From the NCBI RefSeq assembly GCF_028689295.1, contig NZ_JAQTWL010000015.1, forward strand, positions 1-64,000: DNA of 64,000 nt, in the 5' to 3' direction. Position numbers and translations under genes: made by a program. The DNA is from Rhodoferax sp. GTDB lineage: Bacteria > Pseudomonadota > Gammaproteobacteria > Burkholderiales > Burkholderiaceae_C. This document shows, piece by piece, positions 30,644 through 39,246 of the stretch. Positions within the stretch are counted from its first letter, which is position 1. The number at the start of each line of letters is the position of its first letter. The notes under the pieces were generated by a model. That model was not told where the DNA came from. It was given only the letters and a program-made list of their open reading frames with translations, and did no database searches.

Positions 30644-31384
30644 TTAAAGCCGTTGCCGACGCAAAGTGATGATTGCGCCTGCGGCCAGCAGACTGGACAA
30701 AATGATCATGCCCCATTCGGACAAGGTGGGAATGGGTGTGGCCACTGCAGCCGTCCCGGTGGCTTCCACCTGAAAGCCGCCTATGGCGTCTGTGCCTGAG
30801 GAGTCGTAAGGGGTGAATCCGTCTGCATCATTGTAAAAACGCTTGACAAAATAGCCGCTGGTATCCGAGGAATCTGCACTCACCAACACCTGGGAGCAGG
30901 AGTTGTCGAGCTGATACGCTGCCGATGGGTTAGAGAAGCGAATGATCAAGCCACCACCGGGAAAATTGAAGTTTGCCTGCGAAGTAAAGCGGAGCTCAAA
31001 ATTACCAATGATCGTGTCACCCGTCGGATTGGCCGGGGTTTGCGTATTGGTCACAAGGGTGGTAAACGTTCCGGAAGGAATGTCACCCCCATTGACGGTC
31101 GTCGGCGCCATGTCAATTTGCAATTGAATGTTTTCGACAGTTTGTGCGCCCAGGTCAAACGCGAGCGTATCCCCTGTTTTGAGAATGAAAGCGGGAATGT
31201 TTTGGTATATAAACCCGGCAAATGGCGGCCATCCCGGAGCACCCCCTCCAAACGGGTAACAGTTATGGACCGAAGTGGACGAAGTAGGGGCGATCGTAAT
31301 GGTCGCGGCCCACACCGGCGTGTATGTCATGAGCAAAAACGCACTGGCCCGTAGAACCACTTTAAGGCACCTTAAAGCACTCAT
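30644..31384 (-). CDS. IPTL-CTERM surface protein
   Basis: A 246-residue exported protein with a signal peptide ending PVWA and a tail of IPTLSEWGMIILSSLLAAG then TLRRQRL. The body is beta-rich and unrecognised, with two cysteines. The ATG at 31384 begins MSALRCLKV; an 11-residue upstream extension is not signal-like. It is the first gene of a two-gene unit, and a palindrome lies about 40-60 bp upstream. Confidence 0.82.
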   Translation of the reverse strand: MSALRCLKVVLRASAFLLMTYTPVWAATITIAPTSSTSVHNCYPFGGGAPGWPPFAGFIYQNIPAFILKTGDTLAFDLGAQTVENIQLQIDMAPTTVNGGDIPSGTFTTLVTNTQTPANPTGDTIIGNFELRFTSQANFNFPGGGLIIRFSNPSAAYQLDNSCSQVLVSADSSDTSGYFVKRFYNDADGFTPYDSSGTDAIGGFQVEATGTAAVATPIPTLSEWGMIILSSLLAAGAIITLRRQRL

Positions 31385-31422
31385 TTCAATTCCTTGTGTT
31401 AGATGGGAGGGAGTCAATGTAT

Positions 31423-31443
31423 AACCACAACATTATTGTGGTT
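31423..31443. promoter_or_regulatory. Perfect palindrome, possible operator
   Basis: AACCACAA (31423-31430) and TTGTGGTT (31436-31443) are perfect inverted arms around a five-base spacer. The site lies 39-59 bp upstream of the minus-strand IPTL gene at 31384. No T-run follows in either direction, so a terminator is less likely than a binding site for a dimeric regulator. A possible -35 TTGACC lies further upstream (about 31483-31488). Confidence 0.4.
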
Positions 31444-31492
31444 TCAGTTTAAATGTGAGAGCAATAAAAAGCAATTTCTTTTTTGGTCAAGG

Positions 31493-32422
31493 CTATTCCG
31501 CCATATCCTGTCCGAACTCACCGGTCCGGTAGATCGGAAAGTAGCTGGAAGCCGCCTGCTCGCCACGCGCAAGGCTGGTATAGGCTTCACGGTCGAGGAT
31601 CGCGCCGAGGAAGTGCGCAGTGTGCCGATCTGTCGTCCAGCCTTGTTTGTATTGCGCCAGCCCGCTCGTGTCGGCTTCGGCAAGGCCCGATCCCCCGCCC
31701 CAGTTGATGAAGCGAACCTTGCCACGGAAGGTATCCAGGGCAACGCGATCAAGCAGGTAAGAGGCGCCCAGCCGATAGCCCGTTTCGGTGAATGCCGCAA
31801 GGTGAGCATGCGCCACATTTCCCTGAATCAGCATCATCTGCGCGCCGACAATGACACCATCGTGCAGCGCGCGCATCAGAACCGTCCCCGGCAGTGCGAG
31901 CATCCCCCGAAATGCTTCGACCGAAAACCGCCTCATGCCAGTGATGTTGTACCGTCTGACCAGCTGCGCGTATAGCCCGACCCATTCATCCAGATGGTCA
32001 AGCGGACGAGGGGGCATATCGCATTCCAGTTTTCTGGATGCCCTGCGTGCGCAGGCTCGATGGTGCCTTGAGAACGCCTCGTCGAGCGGCACGGTCAAGT
32101 CAGCCACATAGTGCGTCTTGAACGGGCGAACAATGTCGAAACCGGCAAATGGCTTGCCATCGATCGGACCTGACAACGGGTCCGTGACCAGCGCCACGCT
32201 GACCAGTCCCGAGCCACGGAGGTCATCGATATCGGCGGCAAGTCCCCGCCAGTCGTTACAGCAGAAGAGTGGGTAGGGGCCCATCGCATCGTGGCGGTCG
32301 GAACCCGGAATGCGTCGCTCAATGATCCATCCTCCGCTGTTGCGAAGGCGTCTCGGCGTGCCCTGGCTGGCAAACGTGGCGAGGTAATCCGGGTGTAGGT
32401 AGGCGTGCGAATCAATTTGCAT
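31493..32422 (-). CDS. GNAT-fold (FemAB-like) N-acyltransferase
   Basis: A 309-residue cytoplasmic protein resembling the acetyltransferase-6/FemAB-like GNAT group often found in polysaccharide clusters. Supporting segments are VGLYAQLVRRYNITGMRRFSVEAF, GVIVGAQMMLIQGNVAHAHL and a C-terminal LDRVALDTFRGKVRFINWGGG. It is the last gene of a three-gene minus-strand unit, eleven bases after the formyltransferase. A role in adding an acyl group to a sugar or amino sugar is inferred. Confidence 0.7.
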   Translation of the reverse strand: MQIDSHAYLHPDYLATFASQGTPRRLRNSGGWIIERRIPGSDRHDAMGPYPLFCCNDWRGLAADIDDLRGSGLVSVALVTDPLSGPIDGKPFAGFDIVRPFKTHYVADLTVPLDEAFSRHHRACARRASRKLECDMPPRPLDHLDEWVGLYAQLVRRYNITGMRRFSVEAFRGMLALPGTVLMRALHDGVIVGAQMMLIQGNVAHAHLAAFTETGYRLGASYLLDRVALDTFRGKVRFINWGGGSGLAEADTSGLAQYKQGWTTDRHTAHFLGAILDREAYTSLARGEQAASSYFPIYRTGEFGQDMAE

Positions 32423-32432
32423 TCTGGGGGCG

Positions 32433-33422
32433 TCAAGCGCGATTGTGGCGGGGGTTGATACGATGAATCCAACTCGCCGGCCAGAAATCCAGGCCTGTGA
32501 CCGATAGCCGCTGATGGTCGGCGCTTGTAAAAGACAGGGGTGCGCCGTTTTCGCCATCGCCAATAGCCGTGACAGGCCACCACCGCCCGTCAATTTGCGT
32601 CTGGATGCGCAGGAATGCGCGCAACCGGCGCTCCCACTCCTCGCGACAAAGCGCCGAAGGGTCGGTAACGCGCGTAGCCAGTTCGTACGCGCTGCGGTTG
32701 TACTCGCAAGCGATGCCATGCTGGGCACGACCGTCGTCGCAAGCTACGATCGAATCCAGTAGCGCGGGAAGCAGTGCGCGTGCGGCGAGCGCCTTGCGCA
32801 ATTCGAGTTCTGCCGCGGTATCGTGGGTGCGCACAGGCACTTGGGTGGTCGCAAGAATATGGCCTGCGTCCACCGCTTCGGTCATCAGGTGAAAAGACAG
32901 GCCGCTGCTGGGGGCTCCCATGTAAAGCGCCCAATTGCTGACGCGCCATCCCCTGAATCCGGGCAGGCTGCCATTGTGGTAGTTCACAACACGGTCGAAC
33001 CGCTCCAAAAGCGGTTGGCGGAAACGCCGGGTGCAGTACAGATTGATGGCTACCGGTGTGCCGGGCAACTGATCGATGCACCTGAGGATCGACGCATGAT
33101 TGGGGTCCCCGGTGGGCATGACCATGATCGCCGTGCCAGAAGGCTGTGCCAATCGATACAGGTTCAAAGTGCGAAGGTCCAGGCTTTGCTCCCACCGCCC
33201 GGAGGCAAGCATCACCTGGAGGCGTCGCTTGCCGCGCGCAAGATGCCAGTCCCATTGTTGTCGCCAGGTCGAGACGTGGTCAGGAATGCAGATGCAGGCG
33301 CAGTAAATGTCTTCTCGTGGTCGCAGCGCAGCGAGCAGTGCCGGCAAAAGAACCCGCGAAGCGATATGCAGCGGATCGGTGAACACCACCAAGGCTCTCG
33401 GCGAGTCACATGGTGACGTCAC
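32433..33422 (-). CDS. Formyltransferase-fold protein, probable sugar N-formyltransferase
   Basis: A 329-residue protein with the formyltransferase core: VVNYHNGSLPGFRG corresponds to the NxHxSLLPxxRG motif and DAGHILATTQVPV supplies the conserved aspartate. Members use formyl-tetrahydrofolate to formylate amino sugars or Met-tRNA. The surrounding acyltransferase genes favour an amino-sugar substrate, an inference. It overlaps the upstream acetyltransferase gene by 17 bases. The last 100 or so residues are not recognised. Confidence 0.72.
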   Translation of the reverse strand: MTSPCDSPRALVVFTDPLHIASRVLLPALLAALRPREDIYCACICIPDHVSTWRQQWDWHLARGKRRLQVMLASGRWEQSLDLRTLNLYRLAQPSGTAIMVMPTGDPNHASILRCIDQLPGTPVAINLYCTRRFRQPLLERFDRVVNYHNGSLPGFRGWRVSNWALYMGAPSSGLSFHLMTEAVDAGHILATTQVPVRTHDTAAELELRKALAARALLPALLDSIVACDDGRAQHGIACEYNRSAYELATRVTDPSALCREEWERRLRAFLRIQTQIDGRWWPVTAIGDGENGAPLSFTSADHQRLSVTGLDFWPASWIHRINPRHNRA

Positions 33423-34044
33423 GAGAGATCTTGCCTACCATTCGTTTTGCCGGGTTGCCCACATAAACGCCGTCGGGTTCGGTGTCCGACACCACCACTG
33501 CCCCCGCACCGATAAAGCACCGGTCTGCGATCCTGACACCGTCACGAATCACTGCGCCGAGTCCGATGCAGCAACGCGCGCCAATGGTCACTTTCCCGCC
33601 CGTGACCGCGCCCGAAGCAATAAAACAGTGATCTCCGACCACGCTATGGTGACCGATATTTACCCCTGCGCGCACGGTCACATCGGGCCCAAGCGTGACG
33701 AAGGGTTGCAGGTTTGCTTGCTCGTAGATGAGCACGTTTTCGCCGATCGCGGTTTCGGGCCAGACAATCGCCCGGCTGGACACATAACTTGCCAGCGTGT
33801 AGCCCATCGCTTTGGCCTGGGCACATTTCGCGATGCGCAGTCCATTCATTTGCCGAAAACCCAGGGGAATCAGGACGTCATGGCCAGCCGGCGGAAAGCG
33901 CGTTGGAAGCAAGTCGAAGGCCACCAGCGGCAATCCCTCGTGGGCGTCCGTCGATACATAAGACGCATCCACTGTAAACGCCGCGACCGTTCGGCCGGCA
34001 TCGCGCTCCAGGCACGAGCGCGCCAGCGTCGCAAAGGTCTTCAA
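33406..34044 (-). CDS. Left-handed beta-helix sugar O/N-acetyltransferase (PglD-like)
   Basis: At least 212 residues. The C-terminal two-thirds is a hexapeptide-repeat helix with GENVLIYEQANLQPFVTLG, GHHSVVGDHCFIASGAVTGG and GAGAVVVSD..YVGNPAK, typical of the NeuD/PglD acetyltransferases. The first canonical start codon is TTG at 34044, yet the frame continues upstream with AKPVVLFGLKTF, which looks like the family's nucleotide-binding strand. No ATG, GTG or TTG begins that part, so a non-standard start or start-site damage is possible. First gene of the acyl-transfer trio. Confidence 0.72.
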   Translation of the reverse strand: MKTFATLARSCLERDAGRTVAAFTVDASYVSTDAHEGLPLVAFDLLPTRFPPAGHDVLIPLGFRQMNGLRIAKCAQAKAMGYTLASYVSSRAIVWPETAIGENVLIYEQANLQPFVTLGPDVTVRAGVNIGHHSVVGDHCFIASGAVTGGKVTIGARCCIGLGAVIRDGVRIADRCFIGAGAVVVSDTEPDGVYVGNPAKRMVGKISRDVTM

Positions 34045-34082
34045 ACCGAACAGAACGACGGGCTTAGCGATGATTGCGCCTG

Positions 34083-35438
34083 CTACTGGCGGCGCCGATT
34101 CAGCGCGAGCGCGGTGGCGCCCAAACTCAACGCCAACAGGATCAAGCCGAACGACGAAAGTGTCGGCACCTGCGTGATCGACGCTGTCGCGTTCTCGTAG
34201 GCACCCATGTCCACTGCGGGTCCCTTGATACGGGCCAGTCCGTCCAGATCGCCGGTGATATCGACGGGAACTTGCGCACTGTTGCCGGTGTCTTTTGCCG
34301 GTGAAATCACCTGCAGGTGAAAGTCGTTCGGACCGATGAACTGCGGGTTGGTGTACAGCGTGCCCGGCCCGGCGCTGAAGTACTCGCTCCCGTTGTCGAA
34401 TACCAGATTGTGGTCATTGGTGAAAGTGGCCTCGAAGTCGGGGTCAATCGAGATACCGGTGCCGGAGTGGCCACTGACAATGTTGTTCGCCAGGATACCG
34501 GTGATCGTGGCGCCAAGGTCGCTGCGGCCATTCACCATGATGCCGCGGGCGCCGTTGGTGATGGTGTTGTTGACGACGGTAAAGGCTCCGCTGCCCTGGC
34601 TGACGTTAAGCCCGATGCCACCCGGCTGTCCGGCAACATCGATCTGCCCACCGCGCAAGAGGTTGTTGATGACCCGCGCCGTCAGTGATCCGCCAGGCGC
34701 AAACTGATAAATCGAGATGCCATTATTGAAGCCCTGGCCGCTAATGTCGTTGTCAAGGACATCGACACTCAGCGCGTGAACGCCGTTGGCGGCCTGGATC
34801 ACCGCATTCTGGGTCGAAACTCCCGTCTGGACGATCACGTTGCCGACCACGCGTCCGGTGGCATCGCTCTCGAAACCGCCCACCGAGATCGCACCCACCT
34901 GGTCACCGACATCGAAACCGTTCACGGTGATCTGGTTGCCGGACACGTCGAAGTGGACCGGGCCGTAGGGTGGCTGGGCATTGCCGCTGTAAATTTCAAT
35001 GGCCGTGCCGTAACTGAAAGTGTCGAGGATGACGTTGCTGCGAAAGGTGACATCGAACGTCCCGGAGCCGCCCTGAATCCCCATGAGACGGCCATTGGCA
35101 ATGGTCATGCCCTCGACCACGTTGGTTGCCGACACGTCACCACCGACGACGATGATACTGTTCGGCGAAGCGAAGACCGGGACGAATCCGGGAGCAGCGC
35201 GCAGCGTCAAGCTCTTGTCGTTGATTTGTGGGCTCTCGTTGATCGGGCCGTCGGTGGCAACTTCGACCACCTCGCCGACGGCGGCGGCGTCGATGCAGGC
35301 TTGCAGCGTGCCAGCGCACCCGAGCGACGGCCATGTGGCCGCATAAAGCGAAAGAGGACTAGCCACCATGACGGCACACGCAAGCACAAGCCTGGCGGAC
35401 ATTGAAGTGACCGGTCGCGCAAATGATAATAATTTCAT
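34083..35438 (-). CDS. Secreted beta-helix protein with variant IPTL-like tail
   Basis: A 451-residue exported protein. A signal peptide (ending LYAA) precedes a right-handed parallel beta-helix of the polygalacturonase/choice-of-anchor type, seen as repeated NNxI and GNxI strands (NNTITNGARGIMV, NNIVSGHSGTGI) and ending VDMGAYENA. The tail VPTLSSFGLILLALSLG then NRRRQ resembles an IPTL-CTERM signal but lacks the WG. An AGGGG site precedes the ATG at 35438. It lies 38 bases upstream of the acetyltransferase TTG. Confidence 0.85.
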   Translation of the reverse strand: MKLLSFARPVTSMSARLVLACAVMVASPLSLYAATWPSLGCAGTLQACIDAAAVGEVVEVATDGPINESPQINDKSLTLRAAPGFVPVFASPNSIIVVGGDVSATNVVEGMTIANGRLMGIQGGSGTFDVTFRSNVILDTFSYGTAIEIYSGNAQPPYGPVHFDVSGNQITVNGFDVGDQVGAISVGGFESDATGRVVGNVIVQTGVSTQNAVIQAANGVHALSVDVLDNDISGQGFNNGISIYQFAPGGSLTARVINNLLRGGQIDVAGQPGGIGLNVSQGSGAFTVVNNTITNGARGIMVNGRSDLGATITGILANNIVSGHSGTGISIDPDFEATFTNDHNLVFDNGSEYFSAGPGTLYTNPQFIGPNDFHLQVISPAKDTGNSAQVPVDITGDLDGLARIKGPAVDMGAYENATASITQVPTLSSFGLILLALSLGATALALNRRRQ

Positions 35439-35554
35439 GAATTCCCCTGGTGTTTTTCGTTGCCACATGGCGCGGGAAATCCTATTCGATTTCAACGAGT
35501 TACACAAGACCAGGTTTGATCCTGTGTCAGGATACTGACGCCATCCATGCAGCC

Positions 35555-36314
35555 CTACTGCGCCAGCACCTCCACAATGCCGACCCCGGTGGTGTTGTTG
35601 AAGCCCCGCACAATCACCGTGTAGGCCCCTGGGTCCAGCGTGGTCAGAATGGCCGATTCCATTGCATTGGTGGGCGCCAGGCCGGTGGCCGTGATGTCAG
35701 CCGCATTGGTCGCAGTGCCCCAGTTGTCATTGCTGGCAATCACGCTCTGGCCCGAATACACCTCCATCGTCGGGTCGGCCAGCACGCCCGGCACGCCGTA
35801 GTCCGACAGCGACGGGCCACGCGCCCGGATCAGCACCGTTTGGGGGTTGGCCCCATCGATGATGAAGCCGCCGATCATCACGTTGTCGCCGGTCTGCACC
35901 TGGCCCCGGGTGGAGATGTTGATCAGCGGCGCCGCCGGGTTGTCCATCTCCAGCACTTCCACAATGCCAACGCCCGAGGTGTTGCCGACACCGCTGACGA
36001 TGGCCGTGTAGGCGCCCGGGCTCAGGGTGGTCAGGATGGCCGACTCGAGTGAATTGGTCGGCGCCAGCCCGGTGGCCGTGATGTCAGCCGCATTGGTCGC
36101 GCTGCCCCAGTTGTCGTTGCTGGCGATCACGGTTGGGCCCGAATACAGGTCAACTTTCGGATTGGCCAGCACGCCGGGCACGCCATAGGCCGACAGCGAC
36201 GGCCCGCGGGCGCGGATCAGAACTTTTTTGGCTGTTGCCCCGTCGATGATGAAGCCGCCGATCATCACGCTGTCGCCGGTTTGCACGCGGCCACGGGTGG
36301 AGATGTTGGAGAGG
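35555..36314 (-). repeat. 760-bp C-terminal module, copy C (inverted)
   Basis: The inverted partner of copy B at 27506-28265. By eye there are only a handful of base differences over the compared stretches, and one residue change overall. It ends at the stop codon of the protease; the sequence beyond is unrelated. Confidence 0.92.
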
Positions 36315-37924
36315 CGGGTATCCACCGTGGTGCCGACAAGAGCCACCTCAAACGTCGATCCGGCGCGGCTGAGCACTGAAACGCTGAATCCGTAACTGCT
36401 GTTGGTGTAGGTCTGGCCCGGACTCCACTGGGCGTTATAGAGGGCGAAGTCGGGATAGTTGCGGCCGCCCTGGTTGCAATTGACCGAGTCGTAATCGTTC
36501 GGAGTTGAATCAATGGGCACGGCCCAACCGGACTGGGAATTGAAAAAACAGGTGCCGCTGATGGCAGGCCGGTCGCCCTTGAATTCGTGGATGATGATGC
36601 CTTCATTGGGAAGACCATTGTCATATTGGGAAGGTATTCCTAAACCTTTCACTCGCGCTTCGACAGTAAAGTAATGCGCACTTGCGCCGCTGCACGGCGA
36701 CCCGGTGATGCAAATCTTCATGATCTTGGGCAGGGTGCTGAGCGGCAACGCCCCGGCCTCCAGAGTCACGGTCGTGCTGTCGCTGGTAGTGGTGACGATT
36801 TGATTGTCAACCGGGATCCAGCCCAAATAGTCCTTGTGCGCAGTGATGTAACCGTCGCCCGGCTCGCTGCAATACAGGTCATTTGAAGAGCCCGAATTTT
36901 TGGACACATACGAGCCACACAGGGCGTACTGGGCGGCCACCCGGTTGCTCATCATGTCCCACGGGCTGTCATAGGCGTGATAGACCCAGCCAGAGTGCGG
37001 CAAGCCCAGGCTATGGCCCATTTCGTGGGCATAGGTTCCGGTTTCCTGACCCCACGGGGGTTCCCAGGTGGCACCATAAACCTTGGCATCGACCGAACTG
37101 TAGTAGCCCCCGCCCCAGGCGCAGCAATCAAGGTCATTGCTCAACACAAAATTGATGTTGTCGTAATTTTTGAAGTCAATGCCCTGCGCCCGTCCAAGCG
37201 CTGTGCCATCATCGCTTATGGCTTGCAGATTTGCACAGGCGCTGCTCCAGCCACAGGGCGCGTAGTAGCTTTTGGGATGCGGCAGTGTCAGCCAGCCGCC
37301 CGCTGCGCCTACGCCACCCAGCCCACCAACATCACCAATCCATGAGAACTGGTCCCAGGAAGTTTTTTTGAAAAACCCGTTGATGGTCGCGGGACTCGCC
37401 TCGCCCACAGGTGGTGTGTCAGGATTGTTGAGGTTGGTGAAAAAAAGCGGTGGGTGCGGCACGGCCACATCGTCAGAAAATTTAAGCAACAGGTAAATGA
37501 CCTTCTTCGTTCCGAACACGCCGGGTGCCAGACCTGGGCCTTGCTGCATCCGGACCGGGGCGATGGTGTCAACAACCAAAGTCACTGAACTCTGACTCTG
37601 CGCTAATCCCATCTGCTTTGCCACCACCTGCCCGGAGACAAGCACACGCTTGCCAAAGTAAAACACGGCCAGGTTGTCTTGCCCATTCATGTCCAGCGCT
37701 ACCGACTTGCCATCTGGCAATACCAGCGTATGCAGCATTGCACCGGCTGCACCGAGTTCTGGGTGCGGGTCGCCCCATACGGTGTTCAAAATTCCCTCGA
37801 TGCTTGTGCCAGGTTGTTGCGCGTGCAATCCTGTGGCTGCCGTCAGCAGGGTGGCACCGGCAAGAAGCAATGCGCCAAGCCGGCTCAGGCTCATGCCGAT
37901 AAAAGTTGACCAGTTTTTAAACAT
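35555..37924 (-). CDS. Secreted M6-like (metzincin) metalloprotease
   Basis: A 789-residue exported protease with a signal peptide ending GLHA. The catalytic motif HEMGHSLGLPH (about 300-310) supplies three zinc ligands and WDMMSN supplies the Met-turn, the metzincin pattern. The N-terminal 200 residues are not recognised. It ends with two ISTRG modules nearly identical to those of the M4 protease. The ATG at 37924 was chosen over one six bases earlier because AGGGAA at 37931-37936 is correctly spaced only for it. It is transcribed opposite to the other two proteases. Confidence 0.9.
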   Translation of the reverse strand: MFKNWSTFIGMSLSRLGALLLAGATLLTAATGLHAQQPGTSIEGILNTVWGDPHPELGAAGAMLHTLVLPDGKSVALDMNGQDNLAVFYFGKRVLVSGQVVAKQMGLAQSQSSVTLVVDTIAPVRMQQGPGLAPGVFGTKKVIYLLLKFSDDVAVPHPPLFFTNLNNPDTPPVGEASPATINGFFKKTSWDQFSWIGDVGGLGGVGAAGGWLTLPHPKSYYAPCGWSSACANLQAISDDGTALGRAQGIDFKNYDNINFVLSNDLDCCAWGGGYYSSVDAKVYGATWEPPWGQETGTYAHEMGHSLGLPHSGWVYHAYDSPWDMMSNRVAAQYALCGSYVSKNSGSSNDLYCSEPGDGYITAHKDYLGWIPVDNQIVTTTSDSTTVTLEAGALPLSTLPKIMKICITGSPCSGASAHYFTVEARVKGLGIPSQYDNGLPNEGIIIHEFKGDRPAISGTCFFNSQSGWAVPIDSTPNDYDSVNCNQGGRNYPDFALYNAQWSPGQTYTNSSYGFSVSVLSRAGSTFEVALVGTTVDTRLSNISTRGRVQTGDSVMIGGFIIDGATAKKVLIRARGPSLSAYGVPGVLANPKVDLYSGPTVIASNDNWGSATNAADITATGLAPTNSLESAILTTLSPGAYTAIVSGVGNTSGVGIVEVLEMDNPAAPLINISTRGQVQTGDNVMIGGFIIDGANPQTVLIRARGPSLSDYGVPGVLADPTMEVYSGQSVIASNDNWGTATNAADITATGLAPTNAMESAILTTLDPGAYTVIVRGFNNTTGVGIVEVLAQ

Positions 37925-38094
37925 ACCCATTTCCCTGGAACTAAAAACAAATTGTCTAGCCGGAAAAGCGACACCACTTTCCCCAACTAACTCAGGTTTG
38001 CAATGTATCTGATTACAACCATGCCTGTGTGTATTCAGCCCTTTTTTACTGAACTACTTGGCTTTTGCGCCCTTGCCTGCTGTGCGGCGCAGGG

Positions 38095-39243
38095 CTAGCC
38101 AAAGCGTTGCCGCAGGTCATTTCGGGCCGGGTTCTCAAACCAGAGGTAGGCCCCGATGGAGGCAAGGATCGTGACCATAATGACCGCCACCACCGCCAGC
38201 GGGTGAGGCGCCATGCCGACGGATTTCAGGGCCGTCAGCGCCGTCCACGGTATCCAGTGAAATATGTACAGGGCGTAGCTTGCATTGCCCAGCAGCACGC
38301 ACACGGGCCGCCGCAACAGCGCCGACAAACAGCTTGGGCCCGCTGCCAAGGCAACAATGACCCCGGCAAATGGCAGCATATAGCCAATGTCCAGGCGAAA
38401 TTGCCGCATGAACACAAACGCACGCGGGTCGGCCGGCCAGGGCAGCAGGTTCAGGAGCCAAACCGTGGCCAGGCTCGCCAGCAGCAGCGCATTGCGGTTG
38501 CGGCTGCGGTTCAGCCAGCCAAGATGGTGGCCAAACAGGAGCCGTGCGGCAATGACACCCGTCAGGAACTCCGGCAGGCGCCAGACGATGTGGCGTGAGG
38601 CAAGCGTGTCAACCCAGTAGGCCTGGTCCCAGCCGAACCCGAGCGCCAGGATCAGCATGAGGGCTTGCGCCAGGGCGCCAAAGGTGATGGCAAGCAACAG
38701 CAGCAGCACCAGGCCCGTGCCGTCGCGGATGTATCTGGCAATGCCGGCAAGCACCAGCGGCAGCAGCAGGTAAAAGGCAAATTCGGTCGAAATGCTCCAG
38801 CCGGGTGCGTTCCAGAATTGCTGGGTGGCCAGCGTGGGCGCAAAGGTCTGAACAGCCAGCAGGTTGGCCAGCCATGAAACGAGCGGATCGGCTGGGAAAG
38901 TGACAAGCTCCGCGCGCCAGGCCGCCAGGGCCAGATACAGGCCGGTGATCAAGAGCAAAGCCAGCACATAAAGCGGATAAATGCGGGCAATGCGCGCCAC
39001 ACAGTAGCGGCGAAATGTTGCGGCGCCGAGGCCGCCACTGAAGGTGTCCCAATAGCTGTAGCACAGGATGAAGCCCGACAGGACAAAAAAGAAGCTGACG
39101 CCAATGCCACCGCTGATGAATTGCGATAGCAGCGGCGGCAGGGCCAGCAGGTCGGCAAAATGCCCCAGCAAGACCGCCATGGCGGCAATGAACCGCGCAC
39201 TGGTCAGCTCGGTCAACTGGGGTTTGTTCAGGGCAGTGGCCAT
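38095..39243 (-). CDS. Acyltransferase 3 family membrane protein
   Basis: A 382-residue protein with about ten membrane helices of the OafA/YrhL-type acyltransferase 3 family. It begins LTSARFIAAMAVLLGHFADL, with the conserved histidine, and has GGIGVSFFFVLSGFILCYS. Such proteins acetylate or succinylate O-antigen or exopolysaccharide sugars. It is the last gene of a seven-gene minus-strand unit (49775 to 38095). The 164-bp gap before the protease contains no other gene. Confidence 0.9.
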   Translation of the reverse strand: MATALNKPQLTELTSARFIAAMAVLLGHFADLLALPPLLSQFISGGIGVSFFFVLSGFILCYSYWDTFSGGLGAATFRRYCVARIARIYPLYVLALLLITGLYLALAAWRAELVTFPADPLVSWLANLLAVQTFAPTLATQQFWNAPGWSISTEFAFYLLLPLVLAGIARYIRDGTGLVLLLLLAITFGALAQALMLILALGFGWDQAYWVDTLASRHIVWRLPEFLTGVIAARLLFGHHLGWLNRSRNRNALLLASLATVWLLNLLPWPADPRAFVFMRQFRLDIGYMLPFAGVIVALAAGPSCLSALLRRPVCVLLGNASYALYIFHWIPWTALTALKSVGMAPHPLAVVAVIMVTILASIGAYLWFENPARNDLRQRFG

Positions 39244-39246
39244 GAC

